Shown: one piece after another, positions 25,385 through 34,727 of the stretch | Numbering within the stretch: position 1 is the first letter of the stretch | Layout: each line of letters opens with the position of its first letter | Assembly: GCA_964407285.1 (NCBI GenBank) | Contig: CAYOVG010000001.1 | Span: 1 to 64,000, forward strand | Reading direction: 5' to 3' | Source: CAYOVG01 sp964407285 | GTDB taxonomy: Bacteria; Desulfobacterota; Syntrophobacteria; Syntrophobacterales; Syntrophobacteraceae | Length of the DNA stretch: 64,000 nt | Notes under the pieces: generated by a model | The model's input: the letters and a program-made list of their open reading frames with translations, nothing else | What the model was told of the DNA's origin: nothing | Database searches by the model: none | Position numbers and translations under genes: made by a program

Positions 25385-26690
25385 GAATGCGCCCTGGACC
25401 GGGAGCCGGATTGGAGGCCGGATTGGGGACGGCGACGGCCGTACGCGCAACCCGGCTTTCTCCTCTCCGGCCGGACATGCGCAACTCCACTTTCTCCAGG
25501 AGATTGCTCCCATACTTCTCGAGGCTGAATTCCTTCGAACGCTCCATGCAGGCTTCGCCCATTCGCCGCGACAAGGACCTGTCCGCAATGAAGTTCAACA
25601 GTGCTTTCGTCAGAGAAGTCGGATCACGCGCCGGTACGATGAAGCCGTCTATCCCGTCCCGAACGACGCTGCCGCAATTGGGTGTGGCGATTACGGGGGT
25701 CCCGTGCGCCATGGCTTCGAGTTGCGTCAACCCGAAGCCGTCCGAAATGGTCGGAAAGACGAAAACATCGGAGGACACATAGTAACGCGATACGCTGCTG
25801 CGCGGAACCGGCCCCACCCAGCGGATGTTGCGGGGCGCGCATTCAATGGCCTTCCTCGAAATCCGAATCTGCCCCACAACCGTGAACTCCACGGGTAGAT
25901 GCGCCATCCGGGCCGCGCAATCGACAAGATACTGTATGCCTTTGCCGACGTTCACATTTCCAAGCCACAAGACACGCAGGAAGTCTCTCCGGCATCGCTT
26001 TCCCGGAGCCGTTTCCGCATTGGGCGCATCGGCCGTTTCGGACTCGTACGCAAGAGGCGCGACTTCGATTTTGCCGGGATCGCACCCTGTTTTCACAAGG
26101 GCGTCGCGCGTCCATTCCGAGTGGGCTACGATCAGTCCGGCAAGGTCCCACTCACGCATGTTCCTATCAATGCAGGCTTGCGGAACTACTCCCGGTCCGG
26201 CCACATACCGAGGCCATCTGCGCTCCTCTTCAGCCAGCAGTTCGTAGTGGAGAGGGCCGGCGTCGGTCTGCTCCAAAACGGTGAACACGCCTCGCTCACG
26301 TTCGGCCTCGAGCAGTTCCAGGGCGGCATAAGCACAGGCGTAGACGACGTTATGCGCCGGGAGAGGCGAACGTGCCACCCGTTCGGCAAACCGCCGGTCC
26401 CGGATATGCCGCCAGTCGGAGTTGCCGTTCCGGGGAGCCAGGGCCTCCACCAGACGTTGGAAAAGCGCCTGCCGCCTGAAAGCGACGATCTTATCCGGCG
26501 GCAATCGGCGCGACCCGGCAGCCAGCATCCTCAAGCCGGGATTTCCGAAAACCGGCAGCAGCCTCCTCACAAGGCGGTTCTCCGGGACGTACCATCCCGT
26601 CGCCAGCGCAGCAAGGCATCCTTCGGCGTTCAGCGCCCTCGCCACCGCATAATGGCTGCGAGCGCAGTCCTGAACCACCAGGACCTTCAT
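25377..26690 (-). CDS. Family 4 glycosyltransferase
   Basis: A 437-residue GT-B enzyme starting MKVLVVQDCARSHYAVARAL. The C-terminal domain has VLWLGNVNVGKGIQYLVDCA and VFVFPTISDGFGLTQLEAMAHGTPVI, with the E-x7-E motif represented by D-x7-E. The ATG at 26690 lies immediately after the stop codon of the preceding glycosyltransferase, with only a weak ribosome-binding site, so translation is probably coupled. The N-terminal part (residues 45-90), with a Pro/Arg-rich stretch, is less typical. Predicted to act on the cytoplasmic side on lipid-linked glycan. Confidence 0.87.
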   Translation of the reverse strand: MKVLVVQDCARSHYAVARALNAEGCLAALATGWYVPENRLVRRLLPVFGNPGLRMLAAGSRRLPPDKIVAFRRQALFQRLVEALAPRNGNSDWRHIRDRRFAERVARSPLPAHNVVYACAYAALELLEAERERGVFTVLEQTDAGPLHYELLAEEERRWPRYVAGPGVVPQACIDRNMREWDLAGLIVAHSEWTRDALVKTGCDPGKIEVAPLAYESETADAPNAETAPGKRCRRDFLRVLWLGNVNVGKGIQYLVDCAARMAHLPVEFTVVGQIRISRKAIECAPRNIRWVGPVPRSSVSRYYVSSDVFVFPTISDGFGLTQLEAMAHGTPVIATPNCGSVVRDGIDGFIVPARDPTSLTKALLNFIADRSLSRRMGEACMERSKEFSLEKYGSNLLEKVELRMSGRRGESRVARTAVAVPNPASNPAPGPGRIHG

Positions 26691-26691
26691 G

Positions 26692-27915
26692 TCACTTTTC
26701 TGCATCGGCCCGGTCTCGCCGCGTCCGCAACGGATTCGCATTCAGATACAAATCCATATGCTCTCTGTAGCTGTACTCGATGTTGAACGAACTCCCGTCC
26801 ACCAGGTCCAGCGCCGCCCGTGGAGTCACGCCCGGCGTGCGCTCGAGGCGCCTTTCAATCGCTCGGACCCAGGCATCCGGGGACGACAGGGGCAAACGCA
26901 CGACCAGTTCGGAGACGATGTCGCATTCGTCCGTCACCGTGTCGGAAACGAGGCAGGGAAGGCCGGCGGCCTGAGCTTCGACCAGGGCAACGGGGAGTCC
27001 CTCGTTTATCGAGGGGAATACGAAAGCGGAGGCCGTACGGAGCAGCCGGGCAACATTAGCGTGGAAACCGAGAAAGCGGACATGGTCGATGATTCCCATC
27101 GATCGAGCGCGCAAACGCAAACCCGCGGTGTCTTCACCCTCCCCGACGAATACAAGCCGCAGCTTCTCGATGCGCTCCCGCGCCATACGGAAGACTTCGA
27201 GCAGGAACCCCAGGTTTTTCTCGGGCGCGTGACGCCCCACATGTATCAGGACACGGCTATCCGGAGGCAACCCCGCTTCCTCGCGCAAGACGTCCGGACC
27301 GGCGTCCAGGCATGCGCGGAAGCGGTCAAGGGGTACTCCACAATGGATCACGCGCGTCTTCGCGCCTGCCGGAATACCCCGGCAGGCGGCGGGACTCCCG
27401 AGAAAAGCCCACAAAGAATCCCGCGAACAGCCCACTACGGCGTTGGAGCATCGGAGGCATAGAACTCGAAGCAGCAGGCCTGCCCGGTATCTGAGTTCGC
27501 GAGCGGGATCGGCAAAGGCGAACCGTGTGCTGTGGACATGCGCAATCCTGCATGGAACTCCCGCCAACATGGCGCAAAAATTGACGAACCCGGCAAGGTA
27601 ATCCGCGTGGCAATCGACCGCGTCATAGCGCCTCGAGTTGAACAGCCGGATAAGCGACAACGCCGTTGCAGCGGGGGTTCTCCATGAGAAGGGAATGTGA
27701 CGGACCCGGAACCCGTTTGCGGAAAGGATATCGGCAACAACGCCCCCCTCGGCGAGCAAGGTAATGAATTCGAATTCCACGGACTCGCCCCTGCTCCGCC
27801 GGCTCTCAAACGCAAGGTTGGCCAGCCAGTGCTCTATCCCCCCGGACGCCATCCCGGAGAGCACATGCGCTATGCGTACGCCCACGCGTGCTCCGAATTG
27901 CACTCCCCGACGCAT
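26692..27915 (-). CDS. Family 4 glycosyltransferase
   Basis: A GT-B enzyme of about 407 residues. RIAHVLSGMASGGIEHWLANL is the N-terminal acceptor loop; LIHVGRHAPEKNLGFLLEVF and AFVFPSINEGLPVALVEAQAAGLPCL (E-x7-E) define GT4. The true start is uncertain: ATG at 27915 lacks a ribosome-binding site, whereas an in-frame GTG at 27885 has GGAGC six bases upstream. It is the first gene of a four-glycosyltransferase run reading leftward and is preceded by an inverted repeat at 27946-28030. Specificity unknown. Confidence 0.87.
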   Translation of the reverse strand: MRRGVQFGARVGVRIAHVLSGMASGGIEHWLANLAFESRRSRGESVEFEFITLLAEGGVVADILSANGFRVRHIPFSWRTPAATALSLIRLFNSRRYDAVDCHADYLAGFVNFCAMLAGVPCRIAHVHSTRFAFADPARELRYRAGLLLRVLCLRCSNAVVGCSRDSLWAFLGSPAACRGIPAGAKTRVIHCGVPLDRFRACLDAGPDVLREEAGLPPDSRVLIHVGRHAPEKNLGFLLEVFRMARERIEKLRLVFVGEGEDTAGLRLRARSMGIIDHVRFLGFHANVARLLRTASAFVFPSINEGLPVALVEAQAAGLPCLVSDTVTDECDIVSELVVRLPLSSPDAWVRAIERRLERTPGVTPRAALDLVDGSSFNIEYSYREHMDLYLNANPLRTRRDRADAEK

Positions 27916-27945
27916 GACGACGGAAGTACACGCCCTCTATTAGAC

Positions 27946-28030
27946 GGGATTGACAGGATCTTCAGGATTAACAGGAAGACACTGCATTCGTTCGATTCCC
28001 AATCCTGTCAATCCCCTACATCCTGTACAA
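27946..28030. repeat. Inverted repeat of GGATTGACAGGATT type
   Basis: The left arm GGGATTGACAGGATCTTCAGGATT and the right arm CCCAATCCTGTCAATCCCC are inverted copies around a 30-base loop. A second element of the same kind lies at 52855-52945. It sits between two minus-strand genes and could form an mRNA hairpin. Confidence 0.75.
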
Positions 28031-28076
28031 GAACGGAATGCATGTGCAAACGAACCTCAGTGAGAAGCGGGTACTC

Positions 28077-29333
28077 TCATTCCATGCTACGATTCAGGCT
28101 ATCCAGTTTCGCCAGTCCCAATCCAATGAAGTAGCACGTGGTGAATCCGAAAATGTGACTCACCTGCACGAACAGGCTGACCTCGGCGAACTGGCGCACG
28201 GCGAGCGCCACGAACACGGCAAACCCGAGACGGCCATGATAGTCCATTCCCATTCGCGTGCGAACGGCCTGCCGTACGGCAATGAAGAAACCGGCCAGAT
28301 ACAACCCCGCGCCAACCACGCCGCTCCCGTTCAACATATGCAGATATCCGTTATGCGGATAGAAATATGTAAGCATTCTCCAGCCATATGAATTAAGGCC
28401 ATGACCGAAAAATGTCGGGTTGTTCAGAAAGAAGTCTATCCAGCCCTCCGTGATCAGATTTCGCTCCTGTATCGTTATGAGAATCTCACTTCCCAGAAGC
28501 CGCTCCACACTTTGCGAGAAGGTGTTGGACGGTCCGAATGCCGAAATGAGATAACCCTGCACGGTCCAGAAAAGGTACAAGCCGACAAAAGAGCTGATGA
28601 CGAGCAACCACGGTCTTAAGCGGCTTCGACCGGTTGAACCGTAGAGCCCCCAGAAGAGCACGACCACTACCGCGCCGAGCAATGCCGACCTCGAACCCGT
28701 CAGGACAATGAAGCACCCCCAGGGTATGGCTATCCAAACCGACTTTGCGGGGGCAAACATCGCACAGCAGAGCCCCCCCCAGCCGTACAACGCCTGCGTA
28801 TTGATTCCGCTACGAATTCCCACCGCGATTGCGCGGAGTGAAGAATTCCTGACGAATGACTGCCAGACCGCGATCGGCGTCAAAACGAGCCCCATGAATG
28901 CAATCATCCGCACATGCCTTTGCTGCTGGAACTTGACCGGAAATACCCCCATAACGGCCAGCGCCGTCAGAGAACTGATGACCGGCGTGCCTATGTCCTC
29001 CCAATATCCCGTGTTCCAACCCCCAAAAACGGCGGGAACGAAAGAGGCGCATATGAACTTCACGGGCAGCGGGACGGCGCGTATTGTCCTCCAATTAACG
29101 GCGCAGTAGGCAGCAAGGGAAGCACAGGCAATGAAGTACCCGTTCGGATTGTTGTAGACGACATGCACCGTCAGCGAAGCGAGGAGCCACATCGTCTCAA
29201 AGGCAAAGACCGCCATCCCCCCGGACGCGAGACTGCCGTCATTCTCGGCTGCAGATTCGACTGCCGGGGAAGACAAAGCCGACGGTGACGAAGCATCCTC
29301 CGTTGTGGACCGGGTTAGCGCAACCGGAATCAT
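28077..29333 (-). CDS. Wzy/O-antigen-polymerase-type membrane protein
   Basis: A 418-residue protein with about ten hydrophobic helices after a Ser/Ala-rich N-terminal tail (residues 1-40). The periplasmic loop motif FFGHGLNSYGWRMLTYFYPHNGYLHML resembles the HN-x-YL-H motif of the O-antigen ligase family, and SRSALLGAVVVVLFWG resembles the preceding conserved helix. Together with a flippase, a Wzc-like kinase and a Wza-like protein it fits the polymerase of a Wzx/Wzy pathway. It follows the family 2 glycosyltransferase gene by 156 bases and is separated from the next gene by the inverted repeat. Confidence 0.8.
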   Translation of the reverse strand: MIPVALTRSTTEDASSPSALSSPAVESAAENDGSLASGGMAVFAFETMWLLASLTVHVVYNNPNGYFIACASLAAYCAVNWRTIRAVPLPVKFICASFVPAVFGGWNTGYWEDIGTPVISSLTALAVMGVFPVKFQQQRHVRMIAFMGLVLTPIAVWQSFVRNSSLRAIAVGIRSGINTQALYGWGGLCCAMFAPAKSVWIAIPWGCFIVLTGSRSALLGAVVVVLFWGLYGSTGRSRLRPWLLVISSFVGLYLFWTVQGYLISAFGPSNTFSQSVERLLGSEILITIQERNLITEGWIDFFLNNPTFFGHGLNSYGWRMLTYFYPHNGYLHMLNGSGVVGAGLYLAGFFIAVRQAVRTRMGMDYHGRLGFAVFVALAVRQFAEVSLFVQVSHIFGFTTCYFIGLGLAKLDSLNRSME

Positions 29334-29489
29334 GAGCGGTAATTCCTCTAATCGTTTCTCGAGTACGGCAACTTACAGTCGTCCGGGACCGGGAGACCGT
29401 ATCGTTCTCTCAAAACCGGGTCGGTCCGGACACCGGGAGCGGCTGTTGTTTGCCTGTGGCCCAATGCAGCTTCCGAAAGAAAGACCGCA

Positions 29490-30548
29490 TCAACCCAAGA
29501 CCCTCTTTCTCAAGATTTTCTTCAAAACACTATTCTCCGAAAACCTGTCGTAGAGAGCCACCAGGGTCGCTCCCCCCCCAATCCGGCAGAGCGGCGACAG
29601 CGCCGCCGCATGGAACCTTAATCCGAAGGCTCCGGTCACTTCCCGCGCGGATGCAAGCATGCGCCGAGCCGGCTTCTCCTCTCCGCGCCGCAATGCCTGA
29701 ACCGCCCCCCATAGATAATTCCGCGCCAGCGGTTCCCGGCATTCGAGCCACAGGGTTTTATTCGTGACGGCAATACGCCGGACCTCGTCCAGATATCCGA
29801 AGAATTCCTCCACCTTGCTCCGTCCCCGTGCAGAGGCGGATAACCTTGTCCCGTCATGCCGGCGTACGCGAAGCAACCGTTCACGCACATGGGAACCCCG
29901 CACGCCCCGTATCGCCAGTTGTATATGCCAGAGCCAGTCTTCGTAATTCTCCCTTCCCTCGGGCCACCCCCCTGCCCTTTCGCACGCTTCCCGCGTGTAG
30001 ACGGCGCATCCCACCGGAAAAAACCGGCCTTGCAGAAAACCGGGAAGGATTTTCCATTCATCGCGCACGTCACAACCCAGGATATCCTCCAAAGCCCCTC
30101 CCGAATCCACGATCTCCACTTCACACGTCACATAATCGCAGTTGTCCCTTGCGCATGCATGCAACTGGACTTCGAGCTTCGTCTCGCTTATCAGATCATC
30201 CGAATCAAGAAACATCGCATAAGGGGCCGTGGAACGGAGAAAACCGGCATTTCGGGCCGCACCGGGTCCACCGTTGGGTCCCGATATCACCACCAGGCGC
30301 CCCCGCGGCCACGGTATCCCCATGAGTTCCTCCAACGTCCGGTCCGTGGAGCCGTCATCGACCACGATGGTCTCGACGGCGTGGGCGATGGTTTGCCGCT
30401 GAACGGACTCCAGGGTTCCCCTTACGAGGGAGGCGCGGTTGTAGACGGGCACGATCACCGACACGGCGGGAATGGACGATTCGCCACACGGACCGGTCGT
30501 GCGCATCACCCGGTAATCCCGTCTTGCCTGCGCCACTTCAGACCGCAT
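29490..30548 (-). CDS. Family 2 glycosyltransferase
   Basis: A 352-residue GT-A protein: VSVIVPVYNRASLVRGTLESV, then TIVVDDGSTDRTLEEL, GGPGAARNAGF and APYAMFLDSDDLI (DxD). The remaining half is helical and Arg-rich, typical of family 2 enzymes without membrane helices. The start at 30548 (RBS GAGG) overlaps the methyltransferase gene by 11 bases; ATG at 30506 is a possible alternative. Part of the exopolysaccharide operon; specificity unknown. Confidence 0.88.
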   Translation of the reverse strand: MRSEVAQARRDYRVMRTTGPCGESSIPAVSVIVPVYNRASLVRGTLESVQRQTIAHAVETIVVDDGSTDRTLEELMGIPWPRGRLVVISGPNGGPGAARNAGFLRSTAPYAMFLDSDDLISETKLEVQLHACARDNCDYVTCEVEIVDSGGALEDILGCDVRDEWKILPGFLQGRFFPVGCAVYTREACERAGGWPEGRENYEDWLWHIQLAIRGVRGSHVRERLLRVRRHDGTRLSASARGRSKVEEFFGYLDEVRRIAVTNKTLWLECREPLARNYLWGAVQALRRGEEKPARRMLASAREVTGAFGLRFHAAALSPLCRIGGGATLVALYDRFSENSVLKKILRKRVLG

Positions 30549-31494
30549 CCTTCCTCATGATCGCCACGAGGTCCGTTTCGTGTCCGCGCCGCCGGTAGGG
30601 GAGCGTCCGCCTTCCGGAATCCATGAATCTTCGGTACCGGCGCGCCAGGGGTCTCAAAGCGAACTTCAGCACTCCGACGAGCGGGGAATCGGGCGCATCG
30701 CCGGAGCGGTCCGCCTGGAGACCGCCGAAGGTGTACCATTCAACCGGAGAAAGCCCGGCCCTTTCCCCATAGTGCGCCAGGTCATCGATGCTCAGATAGT
30801 AGAGGTGTTCAAAGCTCCTGGTGAATCCCAGCCATCTTTCCGGTCCGATCTTTCTGGCGCAATCGACGTTCGGCGTGCTCACGACCACCCATCCCCCCGG
30901 AATTGCCGCCATGGAAAGCATTTCCATGAAGCGGCCGGGACTTTCCGCGTGTTCGATGACCTCGAAAGCACACACTACGTCGTACAAACCGAAACCGGTT
31001 GCATTTTCGAGCTCCACTGCATCGAAGGCGCACTCCGGATGCCTGGTTCCCGCAATTTCTATGGCTCGGGCGGACAGATCGACCCCATGCGCCGTCGCTC
31101 CCAGCGAAGCCGCCTCCCCGCAGAACTCGCCCGTGGCACAGCCGGCTTCCAGCAATCCGGCCCCCTCCAACCGTATATGCCGCCTGACGATAGCCATCCG
31201 CGTACGCGTCTCCATGAGCGCCCGGCTCCGCTCCGGTCCATCCAGGTATGAGGCGTATCCGACGCCACTCAGCCGGGTGGGATCGGATTCGGAAAAATAA
31301 GACCCATCATATATTTGCCGGATCAGGTCCGCATGCGGCCGGGGATTGACGAAGCAAAGACCGCACCGAGCGCATTCCACCACCCGGAGCGAATCAGGCC
31401 TTCGCAGTAGTTCGGCGTGCTCGGTCCCGCCGCACCGGTCACAGGCTACCGGGACCAGTTCGCATCCTTCCCAAATCCCCGTCCCGGCAGTCAT
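30538..31494 (-). CDS. SAM-dependent methyltransferase with N-terminal zinc-finger-like motif
   Basis: A 318-residue protein starting MTAGTGIWEGCELVPVACDR. Residues 18-47 hold two Cys pairs, CDRCGG and CARCG, a zinc-ribbon-like start seen in sugar C-methyltransferase-like proteins. It is followed by a class I methyltransferase fold: GAGLLEAGCATGEF (SAM motif I), HGVDLSARAIEIA (motif II) and YDVVCAFEVIEHAESPGRF. The start ATG overlaps the stop of the flippase gene (ATGA), with GAGGAA upstream. The much longer open frame extending through the flippase region is a shadow. It likely methylates a sugar or lipid-linked glycan. Confidence 0.85.
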   Translation of the reverse strand: MTAGTGIWEGCELVPVACDRCGGTEHAELLRRPDSLRVVECARCGLCFVNPRPHADLIRQIYDGSYFSESDPTRLSGVGYASYLDGPERSRALMETRTRMAIVRRHIRLEGAGLLEAGCATGEFCGEAASLGATAHGVDLSARAIEIAGTRHPECAFDAVELENATGFGLYDVVCAFEVIEHAESPGRFMEMLSMAAIPGGWVVVSTPNVDCARKIGPERWLGFTRSFEHLYYLSIDDLAHYGERAGLSPVEWYTFGGLQADRSGDAPDSPLVGVLKFALRPLARRYRRFMDSGRRTLPYRRRGHETDLVAIMRKDAV

Positions 31495-32867
31495 CAATTC
31501 CTCGTTCCCGACATCAACAGCTTCATGGCTATGATGCACAAAACTCCATGCAGCGAATAGGACGCCAGGCCGGCTTTCGCCAGTCCCAGCGCCCCCTGCT
31601 CCCGAAACAGCCACGTAAAGCCTATCAGACTCAGACTCCAGACCGCATTCAAGGAAGCGCCCATCCACATCCGCTCCTCCCCCGCATAGAACTGCCCTTG
31701 TGCCTGAAGGGCCGCCACGATCACGCCCGTTAACATCACAAGCGCAAAAGGAGCGACCCCGGCCGTGAACTCCTCCCCATAGGCGGAGAGAATGAAGCGG
31801 GATAGAAGCGACAGGGGAATTGCGACCGCCAAAGTCCCCGCCGATGCGATACCGATGCTTGTAAACAGCATCCCGCGGAATCCCCGCTGCCCCGGCTTCG
31901 CGGCGAGCTCCGAAAGCACCGGCAGGGTCGCCGTCGTCAGAAGCGAAGGAACATACAAGACGATAGACCTCCACTGCATGGCCACGCCGTACATTCCCAT
32001 TTCGAAGTATCCGCCGGGCTGGTTCACGATGATCGCCTGCGCGACCCAATGGGCAGGTCCCATCAACAACTCGCTGAAAAAGGCGGGCAGACCGAACCGG
32101 GGAATGATCTTCCATTCCCCTGTCGCACCGGCCCAGTTCACGAAGATTCCCATGCGATGCGACTGCCGCCGGACCTCTCGGCGCGCGAGCCCCCAGTTCA
32201 ACGTCAAGCCCAACCCCATCCCGACGACCGCGCCCGGTATTCCAGCGAACCACGCACCAAGCACGACGCCCGCCGCCTGGAACCCGCCGGCTATCAAACC
32301 GATGGCCGCAAGAGACTTGAACGACTCGTATCCGGTCAGCACGCCGGACTGCACCGTCGTCAAGGTGCTCATGATCAGCAGGAGCGGGGCGCACCTCAAC
32401 GCCGGAGTCAGCTCCGGAGCATCGAGCACCCTCCCCGCGACCAAGGGAGCAAAGATTGCCAGAGCGATGCCGGCAAGCAGCGAAAGCGCTCCCGGGACTC
32501 CTTCCGAAAGCGCGATGATGCGGCCCGTCTTCCCGGGGTCCCGCTCCCTGTGTACCGCCACATACCTGGTCGCCGTCACTCCGAACCCAAGGCACGTGAA
32601 CACACAGAGCATGCCCGCGGTGTTCTGGACCATATTCAAACCGCCGAATCCCTCGCCTCCGAGTATCCTCGCGGCTGCAACCGAGGCTCCCAAGGCAACG
32701 ACCCGTGCGGCGACGGAGCCCGACAGGGTCCACCCTACCGCTCTCGCCACCCGCTCCCCGGCCCCCGACTCGGCAACGGCTTCGGAAAGGGAACCCACCG
32801 CCCTTCGGATGCCGTATCTGCCGCTCAGAACTTTGATTGAGGTGGTCCTTTCGGAACTGCGAGGCAC
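31494..32867 (-). CDS. Polysaccharide flippase (Wzx/MVF-MATE type)
   Basis: A 457-residue protein with about 12 to 14 transmembrane helices. The opening pattern GWTLSGSVAARVVALGASVAAARILGG and GFGVTATRYVAVHRE is typical of Wzx-type oligosaccharide flippases, which move undecaprenyl-linked repeat units across the inner membrane. The start is GTG at 32867, directly abutting the stop of the TPR gene. The long hydrophilic N-terminal tail (about 45 residues, RSSERTTS onward) is longer than usual. It is coupled to the methyltransferase downstream. Confidence 0.87.
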   Translation of the reverse strand: MPRSSERTTSIKVLSGRYGIRRAVGSLSEAVAESGAGERVARAVGWTLSGSVAARVVALGASVAAARILGGEGFGGLNMVQNTAGMLCVFTCLGFGVTATRYVAVHRERDPGKTGRIIALSEGVPGALSLLAGIALAIFAPLVAGRVLDAPELTPALRCAPLLLIMSTLTTVQSGVLTGYESFKSLAAIGLIAGGFQAAGVVLGAWFAGIPGAVVGMGLGLTLNWGLARREVRRQSHRMGIFVNWAGATGEWKIIPRFGLPAFFSELLMGPAHWVAQAIIVNQPGGYFEMGMYGVAMQWRSIVLYVPSLLTTATLPVLSELAAKPGQRGFRGMLFTSIGIASAGTLAVAIPLSLLSRFILSAYGEEFTAGVAPFALVMLTGVIVAALQAQGQFYAGEERMWMGASLNAVWSLSLIGFTWLFREQGALGLAKAGLASYSLHGVLCIIAMKLLMSGTRN

Positions 32868-32868
32868 C

Positions 32869-34440
32869 TCATTGGGTGTCCGCCATTTGAGTTCTGATAG
32901 CTTTCAACTCCTCGATGATGGCTTTGTCACCCGGTTTGAGCGCCAGGGCGGCAAAGCAATTCCGCTCGGCCGCTGGAAAGTCCCCGAGCGCTCCGTACGC
33001 ACGGGCTATCAGAAAAACGATGCTTCCATCTTCAGGAGCAATCCTGTTGCCGGCTTGCCAGGACTCCAGGGCCTTCCGGAAGTCTCCAACGGCCCAATAC
33101 AAAGCCCCTTGAAGGGTGTGGTAGTGAGCGGGCGCGGAAGGCCTCGCCAGGCGCACGGCATCGGCTATGGCGTCGATCGCCGGAATGCGTTTCCCCTGAA
33201 CGTCCAGGCACCGGGCCAACAGGTGGTAATGCTCGCTGTTGTTCGGCTCCAGCAAAATGGCGCGTCGAACCTGCCGTTCCGCAAGGTCCCATTCTTTTCG
33301 GCTCAAGGCGGCTTCCGCCAGCAGGTTTCTCGCCGTTGCGCTCTCCTCCCGCCGTAACGCCTCCTCGATGTATCCGACGGCTCGATCCAGGTCGCCGCTC
33401 CGGAGAAACGATCTCCCGGCGGCAATGAGACTCCTACTCTCCGGCATGAGATTCAACCGGCTCATCTCACGCCGCAGATCATCGACAAAACCCTCCGCAC
33501 CGACGGACCGGCACACTCCAAGTATCCCTTCAAAAGCACGTTCCCTGTCCGCCGCCATCCGCAGGACTTGGATGAAGGTCTCCACGGCATCGCTCCGATT
33601 TCCGCGCTGCAGTTGGAAGCCGCCGAGCCGGACGAACCAACTCTCCCTTGCCTTGCCCCGTGTCCGCGAGATTGCTTCCCGCATGCAGGCTTCGGCCTCG
33701 GTCCAATCTCCTTGTTCCTCGGCCAGATCGACGAGCGCCAGGAGAGCATCCACGTCTACCAGCGGATTGCGCGTCGCCGGGCGCAATCCCGATCTGAAGC
33801 GCTGAGCGGCCTCCTTGGACCATGCGCGGTGCTTTTCCAGGTGTGGTAAGGCTTTCGGATAGACGGTCGCCAATTTTTCCAGGTATGGGCCCGCCTTGGA
33901 ATATTCCCGGAAGGACAGGTAATAATCGGTAATGCCGTGGAGGAATCTGCTGCTGTTCGGGTCCGTTTCCAATGCTTTCAGGAAGAAAGACTCGACGGAA
34001 GGCCTCCATTGCGCATCTCTCCCCTTGAAGTAACCGAGCCGCCAGGTGGCGTACGCAATACCCAGCCATGCTCCACCCTCCAAAGGATTCAATGCAGCGG
34101 CCTTTTCATAGCTTTCCATCGCCCGATTCAACAAATCGCGGGCGTTGCCGTACGTGTATAGGGATTCTCCCGCCAGGGCGGTCAGCGCCTCGGCGTGGTG
34201 GTAATAGTAGTCGGGATTGGCGTTCGTATAGCCGATGCTTCTTTCCAGTAGTCGGGAGGCTTCCTTGTATTCCTTCGCTTCAAGCTTTTCACGCGCCAGG
34301 GAGGCGAGCAGGTCGGCCTGGATGAGGCTGAAAAGCAACGGTGTCGCCAAAACCAGGACCGCAAGCGAAACGACCATGCAGAGGCGATGTTTTAACCGGG
34401 CATGCGACATATCGGCAGTGACCGCGCGATCCGACGGCAC
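32869..34440 (-). CDS. Membrane-anchored TPR protein of the exopolysaccharide locus
   Basis: A 523-residue protein with one membrane segment (residues about 20-42, LCMVVSLAVLVLATPLLFSLI) followed by a run of tetratricopeptide repeats to the end (for example DRAVGYIEEALRREESATARNL; AERQVRRAILLEPNNSEHYHLLA; APAHYHTLQGALYWAVGDFRKALESW). TPR proteins of this kind scaffold exopolysaccharide synthesis complexes. The start is GTG at 34440 (AAAGG upstream) or ATG at 34410. It heads the gene run downstream of the heptamer repeat array. Exact partner unknown. Confidence 0.85.
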   Translation of the reverse strand: MPSDRAVTADMSHARLKHRLCMVVSLAVLVLATPLLFSLIQADLLASLAREKLEAKEYKEASRLLERSIGYTNANPDYYYHHAEALTALAGESLYTYGNARDLLNRAMESYEKAAALNPLEGGAWLGIAYATWRLGYFKGRDAQWRPSVESFFLKALETDPNSSRFLHGITDYYLSFREYSKAGPYLEKLATVYPKALPHLEKHRAWSKEAAQRFRSGLRPATRNPLVDVDALLALVDLAEEQGDWTEAEACMREAISRTRGKARESWFVRLGGFQLQRGNRSDAVETFIQVLRMAADRERAFEGILGVCRSVGAEGFVDDLRREMSRLNLMPESRSLIAAGRSFLRSGDLDRAVGYIEEALRREESATARNLLAEAALSRKEWDLAERQVRRAILLEPNNSEHYHLLARCLDVQGKRIPAIDAIADAVRLARPSAPAHYHTLQGALYWAVGDFRKALESWQAGNRIAPEDGSIVFLIARAYGALGDFPAAERNCFAALALKPGDKAIIEELKAIRTQMADTQ

Positions 34441-34492
34441 GGGCCTTTAGACAGCTCCGCCAACCCGGTTACAGGCCATCGGGACGCCTTGG

Positions 34493-34546
34493 CGGGTTGC
34501 GGGTTCCAAGTTCCAAGTTACGGGTTACGGGTTACGGGTTACGGGT
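34493..34546. repeat. Heptamer repeat array (GTTACGG)
   Basis: Four GTTACGG units plus GTTGCGG and two GTTCCAA variants in tandem, in the gap between the TPR gene and the Wzc-like kinase gene. The same 7-base unit as at 24140-24202. Nothing else was recognised in the 287-base gap. Confidence 0.75.
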
Positions 34547-34727
34547 TGAGTACGGCTGTTCGGATATGAAACCGTACGACAAAACACGGTCACTGGTGCA
34601 AAGACAAAATACACAGGGACAAAAAACTCACCCATATGGGAAAAAGCGAAGCGTTACCACACCCCGGTTCCCTTCGAGCGATCCGTCTCCGTCTCGCCGA
34701 AGCTGCATATTGAATAAACGTCGCGGA

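Noticed and set aside
30538..32733. A 731-residue fusion protein ending in the methyltransferase
   Set aside because: The upstream part is the alternative frame of the flippase gene. The methyltransferase has its own ATG and ribosome-binding site at 31494.
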